A stretch of 46,753 nt of DNA. Source: Palleronia caenipelagi. Its GTDB lineage: Bacteria; Pseudomonadota; Alphaproteobacteria; Rhodobacterales; Rhodobacteraceae. A model generated the notes under the pieces. That model saw only the letters and a list, made by a program, of their open reading frames with translations, made no database searches and had not been told where the DNA came from. Below, piece by piece: positions 16,325 through 27,596 of this stretch (its first letter is position 1; each line of letters begins with the position of its first letter). Made by a program: the position numbers and the translations under genes. The DNA lies in the NCBI RefSeq assembly GCF_007004065.1, contig NZ_VFSV01000028.1, positions 1 to 46,753 on the forward strand, given 5' to 3'.

Positions 16325-16831
16325 ATGAAAGATCATGTCTGTGTCGGGCAGATTGCAGGTGCATATGGCGTGAACGGCGAGGTGAGGCTCAAGAGCTTTT
16401 GCGCCAATCCTGCCGACATTGCCCGCTACAGCCCCCTGGCCGCCGAAGACGGCCGAGAGTTCGACCTGGCTCTGGGCAACCCGATAAAAAACGGATTTGC
16501 TGCCCGGCTCTCGGGGCTGCGCACCAAGGAAGAGGCTGACGCACTCAGGGGTCTGCGTCTCTACGTGCCGCGCGACCGTCTGCCTGAGGCCGAGGAGGAC
16601 GAGTTTTACCATGTGGATCTGATCGGGCTTGAGGTTGTGGACACGGGCGGAACGGCAATCGGACGGGTCGCCAATGTAGTTGAAACAGGAGGCGGCGATC
16701 TTCTGGAGCTGAAGATCACCGGCGTTGCAGACACAATACTCGCGCCCTTCACCCGCGCCGTGATTCCGACCGTAGATATGGACGCCCGGCGCATTGTTCT
16801 GGACCCGCCCGAAGGGCTACTACCAGAATAA
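16325..16831 (+). CDS. rimM: 16S rRNA processing protein RimM
   Basis: Assembly factor for the 30S head that binds S19 and helps 16S rRNA maturation. The 168-residue protein begins VCVGQIAGAYGVNGEVRLKS, the hallmark of the RimM N-terminal domain, and ends with a PRC-barrel (FYHVDLIGLEVVDTGG onward, closing with LLELKI and AVIPTVD). ATG 16325 was chosen as it begins the conserved core; upstream in-frame codons lack similarity. It follows bluB by 75 bases on the same strand. Confidence 0.95.
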   Translation: MKDHVCVGQIAGAYGVNGEVRLKSFCANPADIARYSPLAAEDGREFDLALGNPIKNGFAARLSGLRTKEEADALRGLRLYVPRDRLPEAEEDEFYHVDLIGLEVVDTGGTAIGRVANVVETGGGDLLELKITGVADTILAPFTRAVIPTVDMDARRIVLDPPEGLLPE

Positions 16832-16913
16832 CACTTCGTCACGGGAACCAGATCACCTCAGCATTGTTGCATAGCCAAACTGCAGATGCAGTGTGCCATT
16901 TTGGAGAACCCCA

Positions 16914-17072
16914 ATGCTGAGCCTGTTTATCACCCTTCTCGTCGTCGCCGCCATTGCCGCGCTTCTGGGACTCGGCCGTGTATCTGGCGTGGCCCTTTCG
17001 GCTGCCCGCCTGATCATCTTTATCGCGCTGATCCTTTTCCTCCTGTCGCTCCTGGGGGTCGTAGTCCTGTAA
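16914..17072 (+). CDS. DUF1328 (YtjA-like) small membrane protein
   Basis: A 52-residue gene. The product starts MLSLFITLLVVAAIAALLGL and has two hydrophobic segments (about residues 3-20 and 31-52) joined by GRVSGVALSAARL, the pattern of DUF1328 proteins such as E. coli YtjA. GGAG lies 8-11 bases before ATG 16914. It sits in the inner membrane; its function is unknown, although YtjA-like genes are often linked with stress response. It lies between rimM and a GNAT gene on the other strand, so the rimM–trmD unit seen in many bacteria is broken here. Confidence 0.8.
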   Translation: MLSLFITLLVVAAIAALLGLGRVSGVALSAARLIIFIALILFLLSLLGVVVL

Positions 17073-17089
17073 CCGCGCCTCAGGCTTCG

Positions 17090-17611
17090 TCAGAAATCTA
17101 GCCGCCAGATTTCCGTGTCGTGAGAGGACAGCCTCGGGTCGACACGGAACCCCGCCTTTTGCACCACATGAGCTGAGGCCGGGTTGTCGCGCGGCACTCC
17201 ACCGATGAGCGTGAGGCTGCCCAAGGATCTGGTTTCCGCGACGAGGCCCCTGACGAGTTCGGTGCAATATCCTTGTCCCCAGAAGCGCTCCGCGAACAGG
17301 TAGCCCATGTGCCAGATCGGCCTGTGGCTCCGCTGGTCCGGAACCTCGGCCAGAAGCAACAGCCCGATCAGGTCCTCAGTTCCCCGAGCCCGGATTGTCA
17401 GGCTGGTGCTCTCGGCCCGCACCATCTCAACCCACCGTGCGACGGCGTTTTCTCCGTCAGGACGCTGGAGGTGAGGGGGCAGGTGGAGGAGAACGGACGG
17501 CTGAAGGACCGCCTCCATACCCTCCAGTAATGTGGCCCGCCGTCGCGGATCACTGAGGTCGTCGGACCAATCGACAACACGCAACCGCCGCGTTTCGAAG
17601 GACTTGATCAT
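17090..17611 (-). CDS. GNAT-family N-acetyltransferase, antisense within the rimM–trmD interval
   Basis: Predicted 173-residue acetyltransferase of the RimJ/RimL type. N-terminus FETRRLRVVDWSDDL; the acetyl-CoA-binding part is FAERFWGQGYCTELVRGLV, followed by GGVPRDNPASAHVVQKAGFR, a typical GNAT end block. ATG 17611 was chosen because AGAGGAG stands just upstream on the minus strand; nine more codons are open before it. It faces the DUF1328 gene (stop codons 17 bases apart) and is divergent from trmD. Substrate unknown. Confidence 0.85.
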   Translation of the reverse strand: MIKSFETRRLRVVDWSDDLSDPRRRATLLEGMEAVLQPSVLLHLPPHLQRPDGENAVARWVEMVRAESTSLTIRARGTEDLIGLLLLAEVPDQRSHRPIWHMGYLFAERFWGQGYCTELVRGLVAETRSLGSLTLIGGVPRDNPASAHVVQKAGFRVDPRLSSHDTEIWRLDF

Positions 17612-17677
17612 CGGAGAGCTCCTCTGCCTCACAGACACCTGCTTGACAGGGCTGCGGAGGAGAGTAACCGATCTCCC

Positions 17678-18517
17678 ATGGCTGAAAAGACTCCACCTTC
17701 ACGCTCGCACGGGCGCCTGAAAATTGCGCCTTCTTTGCAACCCCGTGACCTGATGGCGGAAACCCCTCAGATCGCAGGTGCTTGGGAAGCGCGGATCATC
17801 ACCCTCTTCCCCGAGGCCTTCCCCGGCACGCTGGGCCTCAGCCTGACGGGCAAGGCGCTCCAGGAGGGTCTCTGGCAACTGAACACCATCGACCTGCGCC
17901 AGTTTGGCGAGGGACGGCATCGCAACGTGGATGACACCCCGGCCGGGGGCGGTGCCGGGATGGTGCTGCGCGCTGATGTAGTGGACAAAGCCATCCGCAC
18001 GGCCCGTGGCGGAACCCCGGTCGATCGCCGCCAATGGCCGGTGATCTACCTCTCGCCTCGGGGCAAGCCCTTCGATCAGGCGATGGCGCAGCGCTGGAGC
18101 GCAGCGCAGGGGATGACGCTCTTGTGCGGGCGGTTCGAAGGGGTAGACGAGCGGGTTCTGGAGGAGCATCAGATCGAAGAGGTCAGCCTAGGCGACTTCG
18201 TTCTGACAGGGGGCGAGATCGCGGCTCAGGCCTTGATAGACGCGACAGTCCGCCTTATACCGCGCGTGCTTGGGAATCATGCAAGCGTGGAGGAGGAATC
18301 TTTCTCCGGTCACCTGCTTGAGCATCCCCAGTATACCAGACCCAGCCAATGGTCCGGTCGCGATATCCCTGAGGTTCTTCTCTCCGGGCATCACGGCAAG
18401 ATTGCGGAGTGGCGGCGGGAACAGGCCGAAAGGCTGACCAAGGAACGGCGACCTGATCTCTGGCGGGCATATTGTGCGGCGCGCAACGTGAACCCGGATG
18501 AAGACCAAGAGCTCTGA
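17678..18517 (+). CDS. trmD: tRNA (guanine-37-N1)-methyltransferase
   Basis: Methylates G37 next to the anticodon using S-adenosylmethionine and so prevents +1 frameshifting. The 279-residue protein carries the SPOUT trefoil-knot blocks LCGRFEGVDERV and SLGDFVLTGGEIAAQ, as well as NVDDTPAGGGAGMVLR early and HYTRP-like HPQYTRPSQW late. It has about 35 residues before the conserved IITLFPEAFPG. These may be real (start ATG 17678, GGAGGAG 14 bases upstream), or translation may begin at ATG 17753. The upstream space is shared with the divergent GNAT gene, so trmD probably has its own promoter. Confidence 0.95.
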   Translation: MAEKTPPSRSHGRLKIAPSLQPRDLMAETPQIAGAWEARIITLFPEAFPGTLGLSLTGKALQEGLWQLNTIDLRQFGEGRHRNVDDTPAGGGAGMVLRADVVDKAIRTARGGTPVDRRQWPVIYLSPRGKPFDQAMAQRWSAAQGMTLLCGRFEGVDERVLEEHQIEEVSLGDFVLTGGEIAAQALIDATVRLIPRVLGNHASVEEESFSGHLLEHPQYTRPSQWSGRDIPEVLLSGHHGKIAEWRREQAERLTKERRPDLWRAYCAARNVNPDEDQEL

Positions 18518-18568
18518 GGCGCGAGACACTCCGCGGGCCAACCGTGGGCAGATAAAGGAGCGTATCAG

Positions 18569-18958
18569 ATGGACCTGATCGCACAGCTCGAAGCCGAGCA
18601 AATCAAAGAGCTCGGGAAAGAAATCCCGGACTTCAAAGCCGGTGACACCATCCGCGTCGGTTACAAAGTGACCGAAGGCACCCGCAGCCGGGTGCAGAAC
18701 TACGAAGGCGTCTGCATCGCGCGCAAAAACGGCCACGGCATCGCCGGCTCGTTCACCGTTCGCAAGATCAGCTTTGGCGAAGGCGTTGAGCGGGTCTTCC
18801 CCCTCTACTCCACCAACATCGACTCGATCACCGTTGTCCGTCGCGGCAAGGTGCGTCGCTCGAAGCTGTACTATCTGCGTGCGCGTCGCGGCAAATCCGC
18901 CCGTATCGCTGAAAAGACCAACTACCGTGCGCCCAAGGGCGCCGATGCCAAAGCTTGA
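18569..18958 (+). CDS. rplS: 50S ribosomal protein L19
   Basis: Large-subunit protein located at the interface with the 30S subunit. The 129-residue product shows the L19 blocks [33 protein letters not shown] and [14 protein letters not shown] and the basic tail [19 protein letters not shown]. An AAAGGAG ribosome binding site precedes ATG 18569. It lies 51 bases after trmD and 11 bases before rpmE, so the three are probably co-transcribed. Confidence 0.97.
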   Translation: MDLIAQLEAEQIKELGKEIPDFKAGDTIRVGYKVTEGTRSRVQNYEGVCIARKNGHGIAGSFTVRKISFGEGVERVFPLYSTNIDSITVVRRGKVRRSKLYYLRARRGKSARIAEKTNYRAPKGADAKA

Positions 18959-18969
18959 GGAGAGACCCG

Positions 18970-19191
18970 ATGAAAAAGGACCTTCATCCCGACTATCACG
19001 TGGTCAACGTCAAGCTGGTCAGCGGCGACATCGTTCAGATGCGCTCGACCTATGGCAACGAAGGCGACCAGATCTCGCTGGACATCGACCCGTCCGTACA
19101 CCCCGCCTGGACCGGCGGCTCGACCCGCCTGATGGATACCGGCGGTCGCGTGTCGAAGTTCAAGAACAAGTACAAGGGTCTCGGCTTCTGA
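18970..19191 (+). CDS. rpmE: 50S ribosomal protein L31, zinc-free form
   Basis: Large-subunit protein at the central protuberance. The 73-residue product begins [10 protein letters not shown] and contains [26 protein letters not shown], the alphaproteobacterial L31 pattern. None of the cysteines that bind zinc in the E. coli RpmE form is present, so it should work without zinc. ATG 18970 is preceded by TGAGGAG; an in-frame ATG five codons earlier overlaps the rplS stop codon and lacks a binding site. It is the last gene of the cluster, followed by a strong terminator. Confidence 0.95.
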   Translation: MKKDLHPDYHVVNVKLVSGDIVQMRSTYGNEGDQISLDIDPSVHPAWTGGSTRLMDTGGRVSKFKNKYKGLGF

Positions 19192-19216
19192 GCCTTTCCC
19201 TATGTGCGTGATATTG

Positions 19217-19246
19217 GCCCCGCCTGAATGGCGGGGCTTTTTCTTT
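19217..19246 (+). terminator. Terminator of the trmD–rplS–rpmE unit
   Basis: Perfect 8-bp stem GCCCCGCC/GGCGGGGC with a 5-base loop, then TTTTTCTTT. It lies 25 bases past the rpmE stop codon and is a clear rho-independent terminator. Confidence 0.9.
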
Positions 19247-19439
19247 GGTGCAGCTGTCATATTCCCGAAAAGCGGAATCGATCCCCGCACAGGCCAACAC
19301 CGCCCGAGCATCATGCGTTCGTCGCCGTGCATATGCTCTACCGCAGCTCGGATGAAATGATGGGCAGTCACTGATACTTGTGGCAGGCAATGCACTTCCC
19401 CCCGCCCCAATTCAGCCGTATATGGGGCGAAAATAAGAC

Positions 19440-20261
19440 ATGGGGCAGGGTTTGGCGCATATCATCGTTGTTGGAAACGAGAAGGGTGGGTCGGGAAAAT
19501 CGACCACCTCCATGCATATCGCGACCGCACTTGTCCGGATGGGCCATAAAGTCGGCGCCGTTGATCTCGATCTGCGCCAGCAGAGCCTCGGGCGATATGT
19601 GGAAAACCGCAAAGCCTTCATCCGCGAAAGCGGGATTGAGCTTGCGTGTCCCGACTACCGGGAACTGCCTAACATCGATCCCGGCATTCTCGCAGAAGGT
19701 CAGCACCCGCAGGCACATAAGCTGGAGAAGGTCGTCGAGGAATTACACCAGATCTCCGATTTCGTTCTGATCGACTGCCCCGGCTCGCACACCCGCCTCA
19801 GCCAGATGGCTCATGCTATGGCTGACACGTTGATCACACCGCTGAATGACAGCTTCGTTGATTTCGACCTACTGGCGAGGATGGACGGCCATTCAGGTAA
19901 GATTCTTGGCCCCTCGATCTATTCGGAGATGGTCTGGAGCGCCCGTCAGCTCCGCGCAGCGTCGGGCTTGAAGCCGATGGAATGGATTGTCGTCCGCAAC
20001 CGGCTCGGCACCCAGCAAATGCATAACAAGAAAAAGGTTGGCAAAGCGCTGAGCGATTTGTCAAAACGCATCGGTTTCCGGGTCACGAATGGCTTTTCGG
20101 AGCGGGTCGTGTTCCGCGAATTGTTCCCACAGGGGCTGACGCTGCTTGATCTGAAAGATGCCGGTGTGGGGAATCTCAGCCTGTCAAACATCGCGGCTCG
20201 TCAAGAGGTCCGCGACCTGATGCGCGAGATCGCCCTACCGGGCGTTGAGATAAATTTTTGA
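19440..20261 (+). CDS. mipZ: Division-plane positioning ATPase MipZ
   Basis: Predicted 273-residue ParA/MinD-type P-loop ATPase. It has a deviant Walker A GNEKGGSGKST (residues 13-22), followed by VDLDLRQQSLGRY, IDCPGS and TPLNDSFVDFDLL. The last is typical of MipZ and not of plasmid ParA. In Caulobacter and relatives, MipZ binds ParB near the cell poles and keeps FtsZ from polymerising there, leaving mid-cell free. ATG 19440 has no clear ribosome binding site; TTG 19452, giving an N-terminus closer to homologues (AHIIVVGNEKGG), is possible. It is a single-gene unit after the rpmE terminator and converges with the atp cluster. Confidence 0.9.
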   Translation: MGQGLAHIIVVGNEKGGSGKSTTSMHIATALVRMGHKVGAVDLDLRQQSLGRYVENRKAFIRESGIELACPDYRELPNIDPGILAEGQHPQAHKLEKVVEELHQISDFVLIDCPGSHTRLSQMAHAMADTLITPLNDSFVDFDLLARMDGHSGKILGPSIYSEMVWSARQLRAASGLKPMEWIVVRNRLGTQQMHNKKKVGKALSDLSKRIGFRVTNGFSERVVFRELFPQGLTLLDLKDAGVGNLSLSNIAARQEVRDLMREIALPGVEINF

Positions 20262-20300
20262 GGGCATGAGTGCGGCCAACGCCGTGCCCCGGTTCTGTGC

Positions 20301-20648
20301 TCAGTCAAGCGCCCAGATTGCGGGATCGTAGCCCGGACCGATCGCCAACCAATCCGCACGGATGCGGGCCAGACGGCTGTCGCCCCACGTGCGGAAAAGG
20401 ATGGTAAAACCATCCTTCGTCACGTCTGCTGCGCTGATATCTGTCCGCAAATTGCTGGACGCGATCGAGTCGATTAATCCCAAGCTTACATGCACCGCAG
20501 GGTTGCCAATAAAGGTATGCCCGAATTCAACGTAACGACGAATCTCCCGAGGGCCTTCGCCAGTCCACATCTCACCACCACTCTCGTGATGGTTGAACAG
20601 CATCGCACTACCTTGTCGCACTGCGGTAAATGAATACCCGTCAGACAT
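20301..20648 (-). CDS. H-type lectin domain protein at the end of the atp cluster
   Basis: Predicted 115-residue protein made almost wholly of one H-type lectin domain, a six-stranded fold first known from snail agglutinins that binds sugars such as GalNAc. The family pattern is visible in FGHTFIGNPAVHVSLGLID, DVTKDGFTILFRTW and ARIRADWLAIG. No signal peptide is seen, so a cytoplasmic place is likely. It begins 44 bases after the atpC stop codon on the same strand with no terminator in between, so it is probably the last gene of the atp unit. I recall similar genes after atpC in other Rhodobacteraceae. What it does there is unknown. Confidence 0.8.
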   Translation of the reverse strand: MSDGYSFTAVRQGSAMLFNHHESGGEMWTGEGPREIRRYVEFGHTFIGNPAVHVSLGLIDSIASSNLRTDISAADVTKDGFTILFRTWGDSRLARIRADWLAIGPGYDPAIWALD

Positions 20649-20691
20649 CTGTATCAGACCTGCTTCGCCCCGCCAGAAAGTCGGTCAGCCG

Positions 20692-21129
20692 TCAAAGAGA
20701 CGGCTGCTTGCAGTCAAGGCCGATGTGATCACCCATGGCAACCATATCGGAGAGCAGTTTGGCTGCGTCATCTACGGGACCAGGCTCATTATGGGACGCC
20801 TCGACTGCACGACGCTGCTTTTCAGCGGCTTCGGCGAGCATGTCATCCAGAATGTGCTGGCTCATGTCATTGCGGTGGTAGCTGCGCTCGGCCAGGATCG
20901 ACACACCCTCAGGGCTGATCTGGGCGAAGCCGCCGGTTACTACATATTCCTCGGTCCCTGTATCGCCTTCGACGTGCAGAACGCCGGGGCGGAGGGTTAG
21001 GATCATCGGCACGTGATTGGGCATGGCGGTCAGATCGCCGTCGGTCCCGGGCAGGCGCACGGAGGTGGCCTTGTGCGACGCAACGCGACGCTCCGGGCTG
21101 ACCAGATCAAAAGTCATCATCTCGGCCAT
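20692..21129 (-). CDS. atpC: ATP synthase F1 epsilon subunit
   Basis: Central-stalk subunit that couples rotation and can inhibit ATP hydrolysis. The 145-residue protein begins with the beta-sandwich domain (FDLVSPERRV, LPGTDGDLTAMPNHVPMI, PGVLHVE, VVTGGFAQIS) and ends with the helical part (ILDDMLAEAAEKQRRAVE). GGGAGAA precedes ATG 21129. A 64-base gap with a stable hairpin separates it from atpD. Confidence 0.94.
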   Translation of the reverse strand: MAEMMTFDLVSPERRVASHKATSVRLPGTDGDLTAMPNHVPMILTLRPGVLHVEGDTGTEEYVVTGGFAQISPEGVSILAERSYHRNDMSQHILDDMLAEAAEKQRRAVEASHNEPGPVDDAAKLLSDMVAMGDHIGLDCKQPSL

Positions 21130-21156
21130 GGAAGTTCTCCCGTCTCGGTGAGTGAT

Positions 21157-21184
21157 GGACCGCCTGCACGCTGGCGGGCGGTCC
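21157..21184 (-). other. Hairpin between atpD and atpC
   Basis: GGACCGCC (21157-21164) and GGCGGTCC (21177-21184) form a perfect 8-bp stem with a 12-base loop in the short atpD–atpC gap. There is no T run, so it is not a standard terminator. It could be an RNA processing or 3'-protection element that sets the level of AtpC relative to the other F1 subunits. Confidence 0.5.
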
Positions 21185-21193
21185 GGGAGCCAA

Positions 21194-23517
<2,324 letters not shown>

Positions 23518-23545
23518 TCAGCCGTCCTCCTTCGCCGTCACCCGT

Positions 23546-25083
<1,538 letters not shown>

Positions 25084-25084
<1 letters not shown>

Positions 25085-25644
25085 TATCCGACCTCTTTCA
25101 TGGTGTTCTGGAGGGAGGCGAGCTTCGAGCGGATCGACGTGTCGATCATTTTCGAACCCACCTTAACGATGAGACCGCCGATCAGGCTCTCATCGACGGA
25201 AAGATTGATGTTCACGTCGCGACCCACGACATTTTTGAGCGTCTCGGCGAGACGTCCGCGCTGTTCGTCGCTCAGCTCCGCGGCGGCGGTCACCTCGGCA
25301 GTCACTTCGCCGCGCTCGCGGGCAACCATTTCGCGCAGTGTAATGGCCAGATCGCGGGTGATAAACAGGCGACGCTTACCGGCCATCAGGCGCAGCGCAT
25401 TGCCGGTGATCTTGTTCAGGCCCATGCGCTCGGCAAGCGCACCAATGGCGGCCTGCTGGCTGTCGCGGCTGTAGACCGGCGAGTGCAGCAGATCGCGCAG
25501 ATCCGCACTCTCGCCATAGGCTGCGATCAGAGTGTCAGCGTCAGAAGCAATAGCGTCGAGCGCATTCTGCTCTTTCGCCAGGTCGAAAATAGCGGTGGCA
25601 TAGCGCTTGGCGATGCCGGAAGAAATCGAAGCCGTGTCGGACAC
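25084..25644 (-). CDS. atpH: ATP synthase F1 delta subunit
   Basis: Peripheral-stalk subunit (OSCP homologue) that holds F1 to Fo subunit b. The 186-residue protein begins with the helical domain [19 protein letters not shown] and ends with [20 protein letters not shown], the conserved delta C-terminal block. Both possible start codons are GTG; 25644 was chosen over 25650 because AAAGG then lies six bases upstream and the product begins [10 protein letters not shown] as in relatives. It is the first gene of the cluster. The 190 bases upstream should hold the atp promoter, which I cannot place exactly. Confidence 0.93.
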
Positions 25645-25834
25645 ATCCACCCTTTCGATATTCGGCGTCCACCGCGAGGAGCCGCCGAAGGCGCCCCCAA
25701 ACGATGCACAGGTTCACAAGACCGTGCGGTCTCTGCTCGAAATCCCGGCCCGTCTAGCAGAGGGTTTCCGGCGCCGCAACTAAGAGATTGCGCCAACAGC
25801 GAATAGGACACACCTCCGCACCGCACATCAGTTG

Positions 25835-26584
25835 TCACGGGGTTACGCGACTGGGAACCGGCTGACCCGGCGCATCGAGCACCAGCTTCGGCTTGCGCAC
25901 CATAGCCCCCTGCCCGCCAGCACGCGCCGGAATTTGCTTGCAGGCCTCAACGATTAACACTCCGCCCGCGAAACGCCCGGTCACCTTTCTACCCACGCGC
26001 TCCAACATCGGCGCAGCACGCAACCAGAACGGTTTATCCGAAACGGGCTGGAACAGCGTCGCTGAGTGGCGCTGTGGTTTAAAGTCATAGTCCCGCAACT
26101 GCTGTTCGAGCTGGCTGAGAGAATAGGGTCGACCAAACCCAAACGGCGTGCGATCGCTCCGCGCCCAGATCCCGGCCCGATTCGGCACGATGAACATCGC
26201 CCGCCCCCCCGGGCCCAGCACCCGATAGGCCTCCTGCAAAAGCCGACCCGGGATAATCGACGTCTCAAGGGCATGGAGCATGATTAACCGGTCCACAGCA
26301 CCGTTCTGTAACGGCCAAAGGGTTTCTTCGCACAGCACCGAATGGTTCGGCTCGCCGGCGGGCCATGGCATCACCCCCTGCGCCCCGGGCATCAGCGCGA
26401 TGCAATGCCGCGCCTGCGCCCGGAGAGGTCGGAGAAGAGGCACGGCGAACCCCATGCCCGCGACGAATTGACCGGTCACGTCCGGCCAGTACCGCACCAC
26501 CTCATCCCGGATCGCACGCTGGGCACTGCGCCCCAGCCGGGTCCGATAGTAAAACTGCCGCAGATCCGTCACATCAAGGTGCAT
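25835..26584 (-). CDS. Class I SAM-dependent methyltransferase
   Basis: Predicted 249-residue cytoplasmic protein of the Methyltransf_11 type. The SAM-binding glycine region is degenerate ([15 protein letters not shown]). The post-I acidic region and the motif IV area ([13 protein letters not shown]) followed by [21 protein letters not shown] are clear. The C-terminal third is basic. It is divergent from gloB with only ~60 bases between; the pairing of such a methyltransferase with gloB is common in alphaproteobacteria as I remember. The substrate is unknown. Confidence 0.8.
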   Translation of the reverse strand: MHLDVTDLRQFYYRTRLGRSAQRAIRDEVVRYWPDVTGQFVAGMGFAVPLLRPLRAQARHCIALMPGAQGVMPWPAGEPNHSVLCEETLWPLQNGAVDRLIMLHALETSIIPGRLLQEAYRVLGPGGRAMFIVPNRAGIWARSDRTPFGFGRPYSLSQLEQQLRDYDFKPQRHSATLFQPVSDKPFWLRAAPMLERVGRKVTGRFAGGVLIVEACKQIPARAGGQGAMVRKPKLVLDAPGQPVPSRVTP

Positions 26585-26647
26585 TGCGTCCCGCTCTGTG
26601 CACTGTACGCTGGTCTCAGGACCTTAGCGGATCATGGAGCCATGCCA

Positions 26648-27415
26648 ATGGACCAAATCGAGATTTTGACCATCCCCTGCCGCGAAGACAACTATGCCTT
26701 CTTGCTCCATGCCGGAGGGCGTACTGCTTTGGTGGATGCGCCCGAAGCCCGGCCCATCCTTGAGGTCTTGACGAAGCGTGGCTGGCGCCTCGACGAGGTT
26801 TGGCTCACCCACCACCATCTGGATCATGTGGACGGGCTGCCGGGATTGAGGGCCGCCCATCCCGGGCTCACGGTCACTGGTGCGGCTGCCGACGCAAAGC
26901 GGCTGCCAGATCTCGACCAGCAGGTTGGCGACGCCGACAGCTTTGCCTTTGCGGGGCACGACGTGGAGGTGCTGGACGTTTCAGGTCACACGGTTGGCCA
27001 CATTGCCTTTCATATTCCCTCCGCAGAAGCGGTCTTCACAGCCGACAGTCTCATGGCGCTCGGTTGCGGTCGGGTGTTCGAGGGCACACCGGAGATGATG
27101 TGGACCAGCCTGTCAAAACTGGCCGCCCTTCCGGACGATACCGTGATCTATTCCGGCCACGAATACACCGCGACGAACGCCCGGTTCGCGCTCACCATCG
27201 AGCCCGATAACGAAGCTTTGATCGCTCGGGCGGAGAAGGTGCAGCGCTATGTTGCCGCAGGTCAGCCAACCGTTCCCTCCACGCTGGCCGAGGAAAGGGC
27301 GACCAATCCGTTTCTGCGCGCCGCGCTTCCCGAGGTCAAAGTGCAGCTGGGCATGGTTAATAGTGAGGATTCGAGCGTCTTCGCCGAAATCCGGTCTCGA
27401 AAGGACCAATTCTAG
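26648..27415 (+). CDS. gloB: Hydroxyacylglutathione hydrolase (glyoxalase II)
   Basis: Hydrolyses S-D-lactoylglutathione to D-lactate and glutathione, the second step of methylglyoxal detoxification. The 255-residue protein has the metallo-beta-lactamase fold with THHHLDH (two-metal site), SGHTVGH, TADSLMALGCGR and YSGHEYT, then the glutathione-binding C-terminal domain with NPFLRAALPEV. ATG 26648 was preferred to ATG 26642 because GGAG (26636-26639) is eight bases from the former but only two from the latter. Confidence 0.94.
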   Translation: MDQIEILTIPCREDNYAFLLHAGGRTALVDAPEARPILEVLTKRGWRLDEVWLTHHHLDHVDGLPGLRAAHPGLTVTGAAADAKRLPDLDQQVGDADSFAFAGHDVEVLDVSGHTVGHIAFHIPSAEAVFTADSLMALGCGRVFEGTPEMMWTSLSKLAALPDDTVIYSGHEYTATNARFALTIEPDNEALIARAEKVQRYVAAGQPTVPSTLAEERATNPFLRAALPEVKVQLGMVNSEDSSVFAEIRSRKDQF

Positions 27416-27495
27416 CCATGAGGATGATTGCATTATGAGAGAGGTGCGCCAAGGTTGAGTGAAGACGCGTGAATTTCACCACGCACCACCAAATG

Positions 27496-27524
27496 CTTGA
27501 AGGATGCCCACGGGCAACCAATTA
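27496..27524 (+). promoter_or_regulatory. Candidate heat-shock-type promoter of clpA
   Basis: CTTGAA (27496-27501), a 17-base spacer and CAATTA (27519-27524) resemble an alphaproteobacterial RpoH promoter, and clpA is a known heat-shock gene in many bacteria. The -10 element is only a partial match, so this is a tentative call. It lies about 70 bases before the clpA start. Confidence 0.35.
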
Positions 27525-27596
27525 TTAAGCATAACGAGGCCAGAGTTGATTGCGCATGTCCCCGCGCGATCAAAAGAACAACAAAGGAGCGCAGCC

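Noticed and set aside
17643-17677. TTGACA at 17643-17648 as the -35 box of a trmD promoter
   Set aside because: No acceptable -10 hexamer lies 16-18 bases downstream; the region runs straight into the ribosome binding site.
25650-25834. A small gene between atpH and the methyltransferase gene
   Set aside because: Only short frames without ribosome binding sites; the stretch most likely holds the atp promoter.
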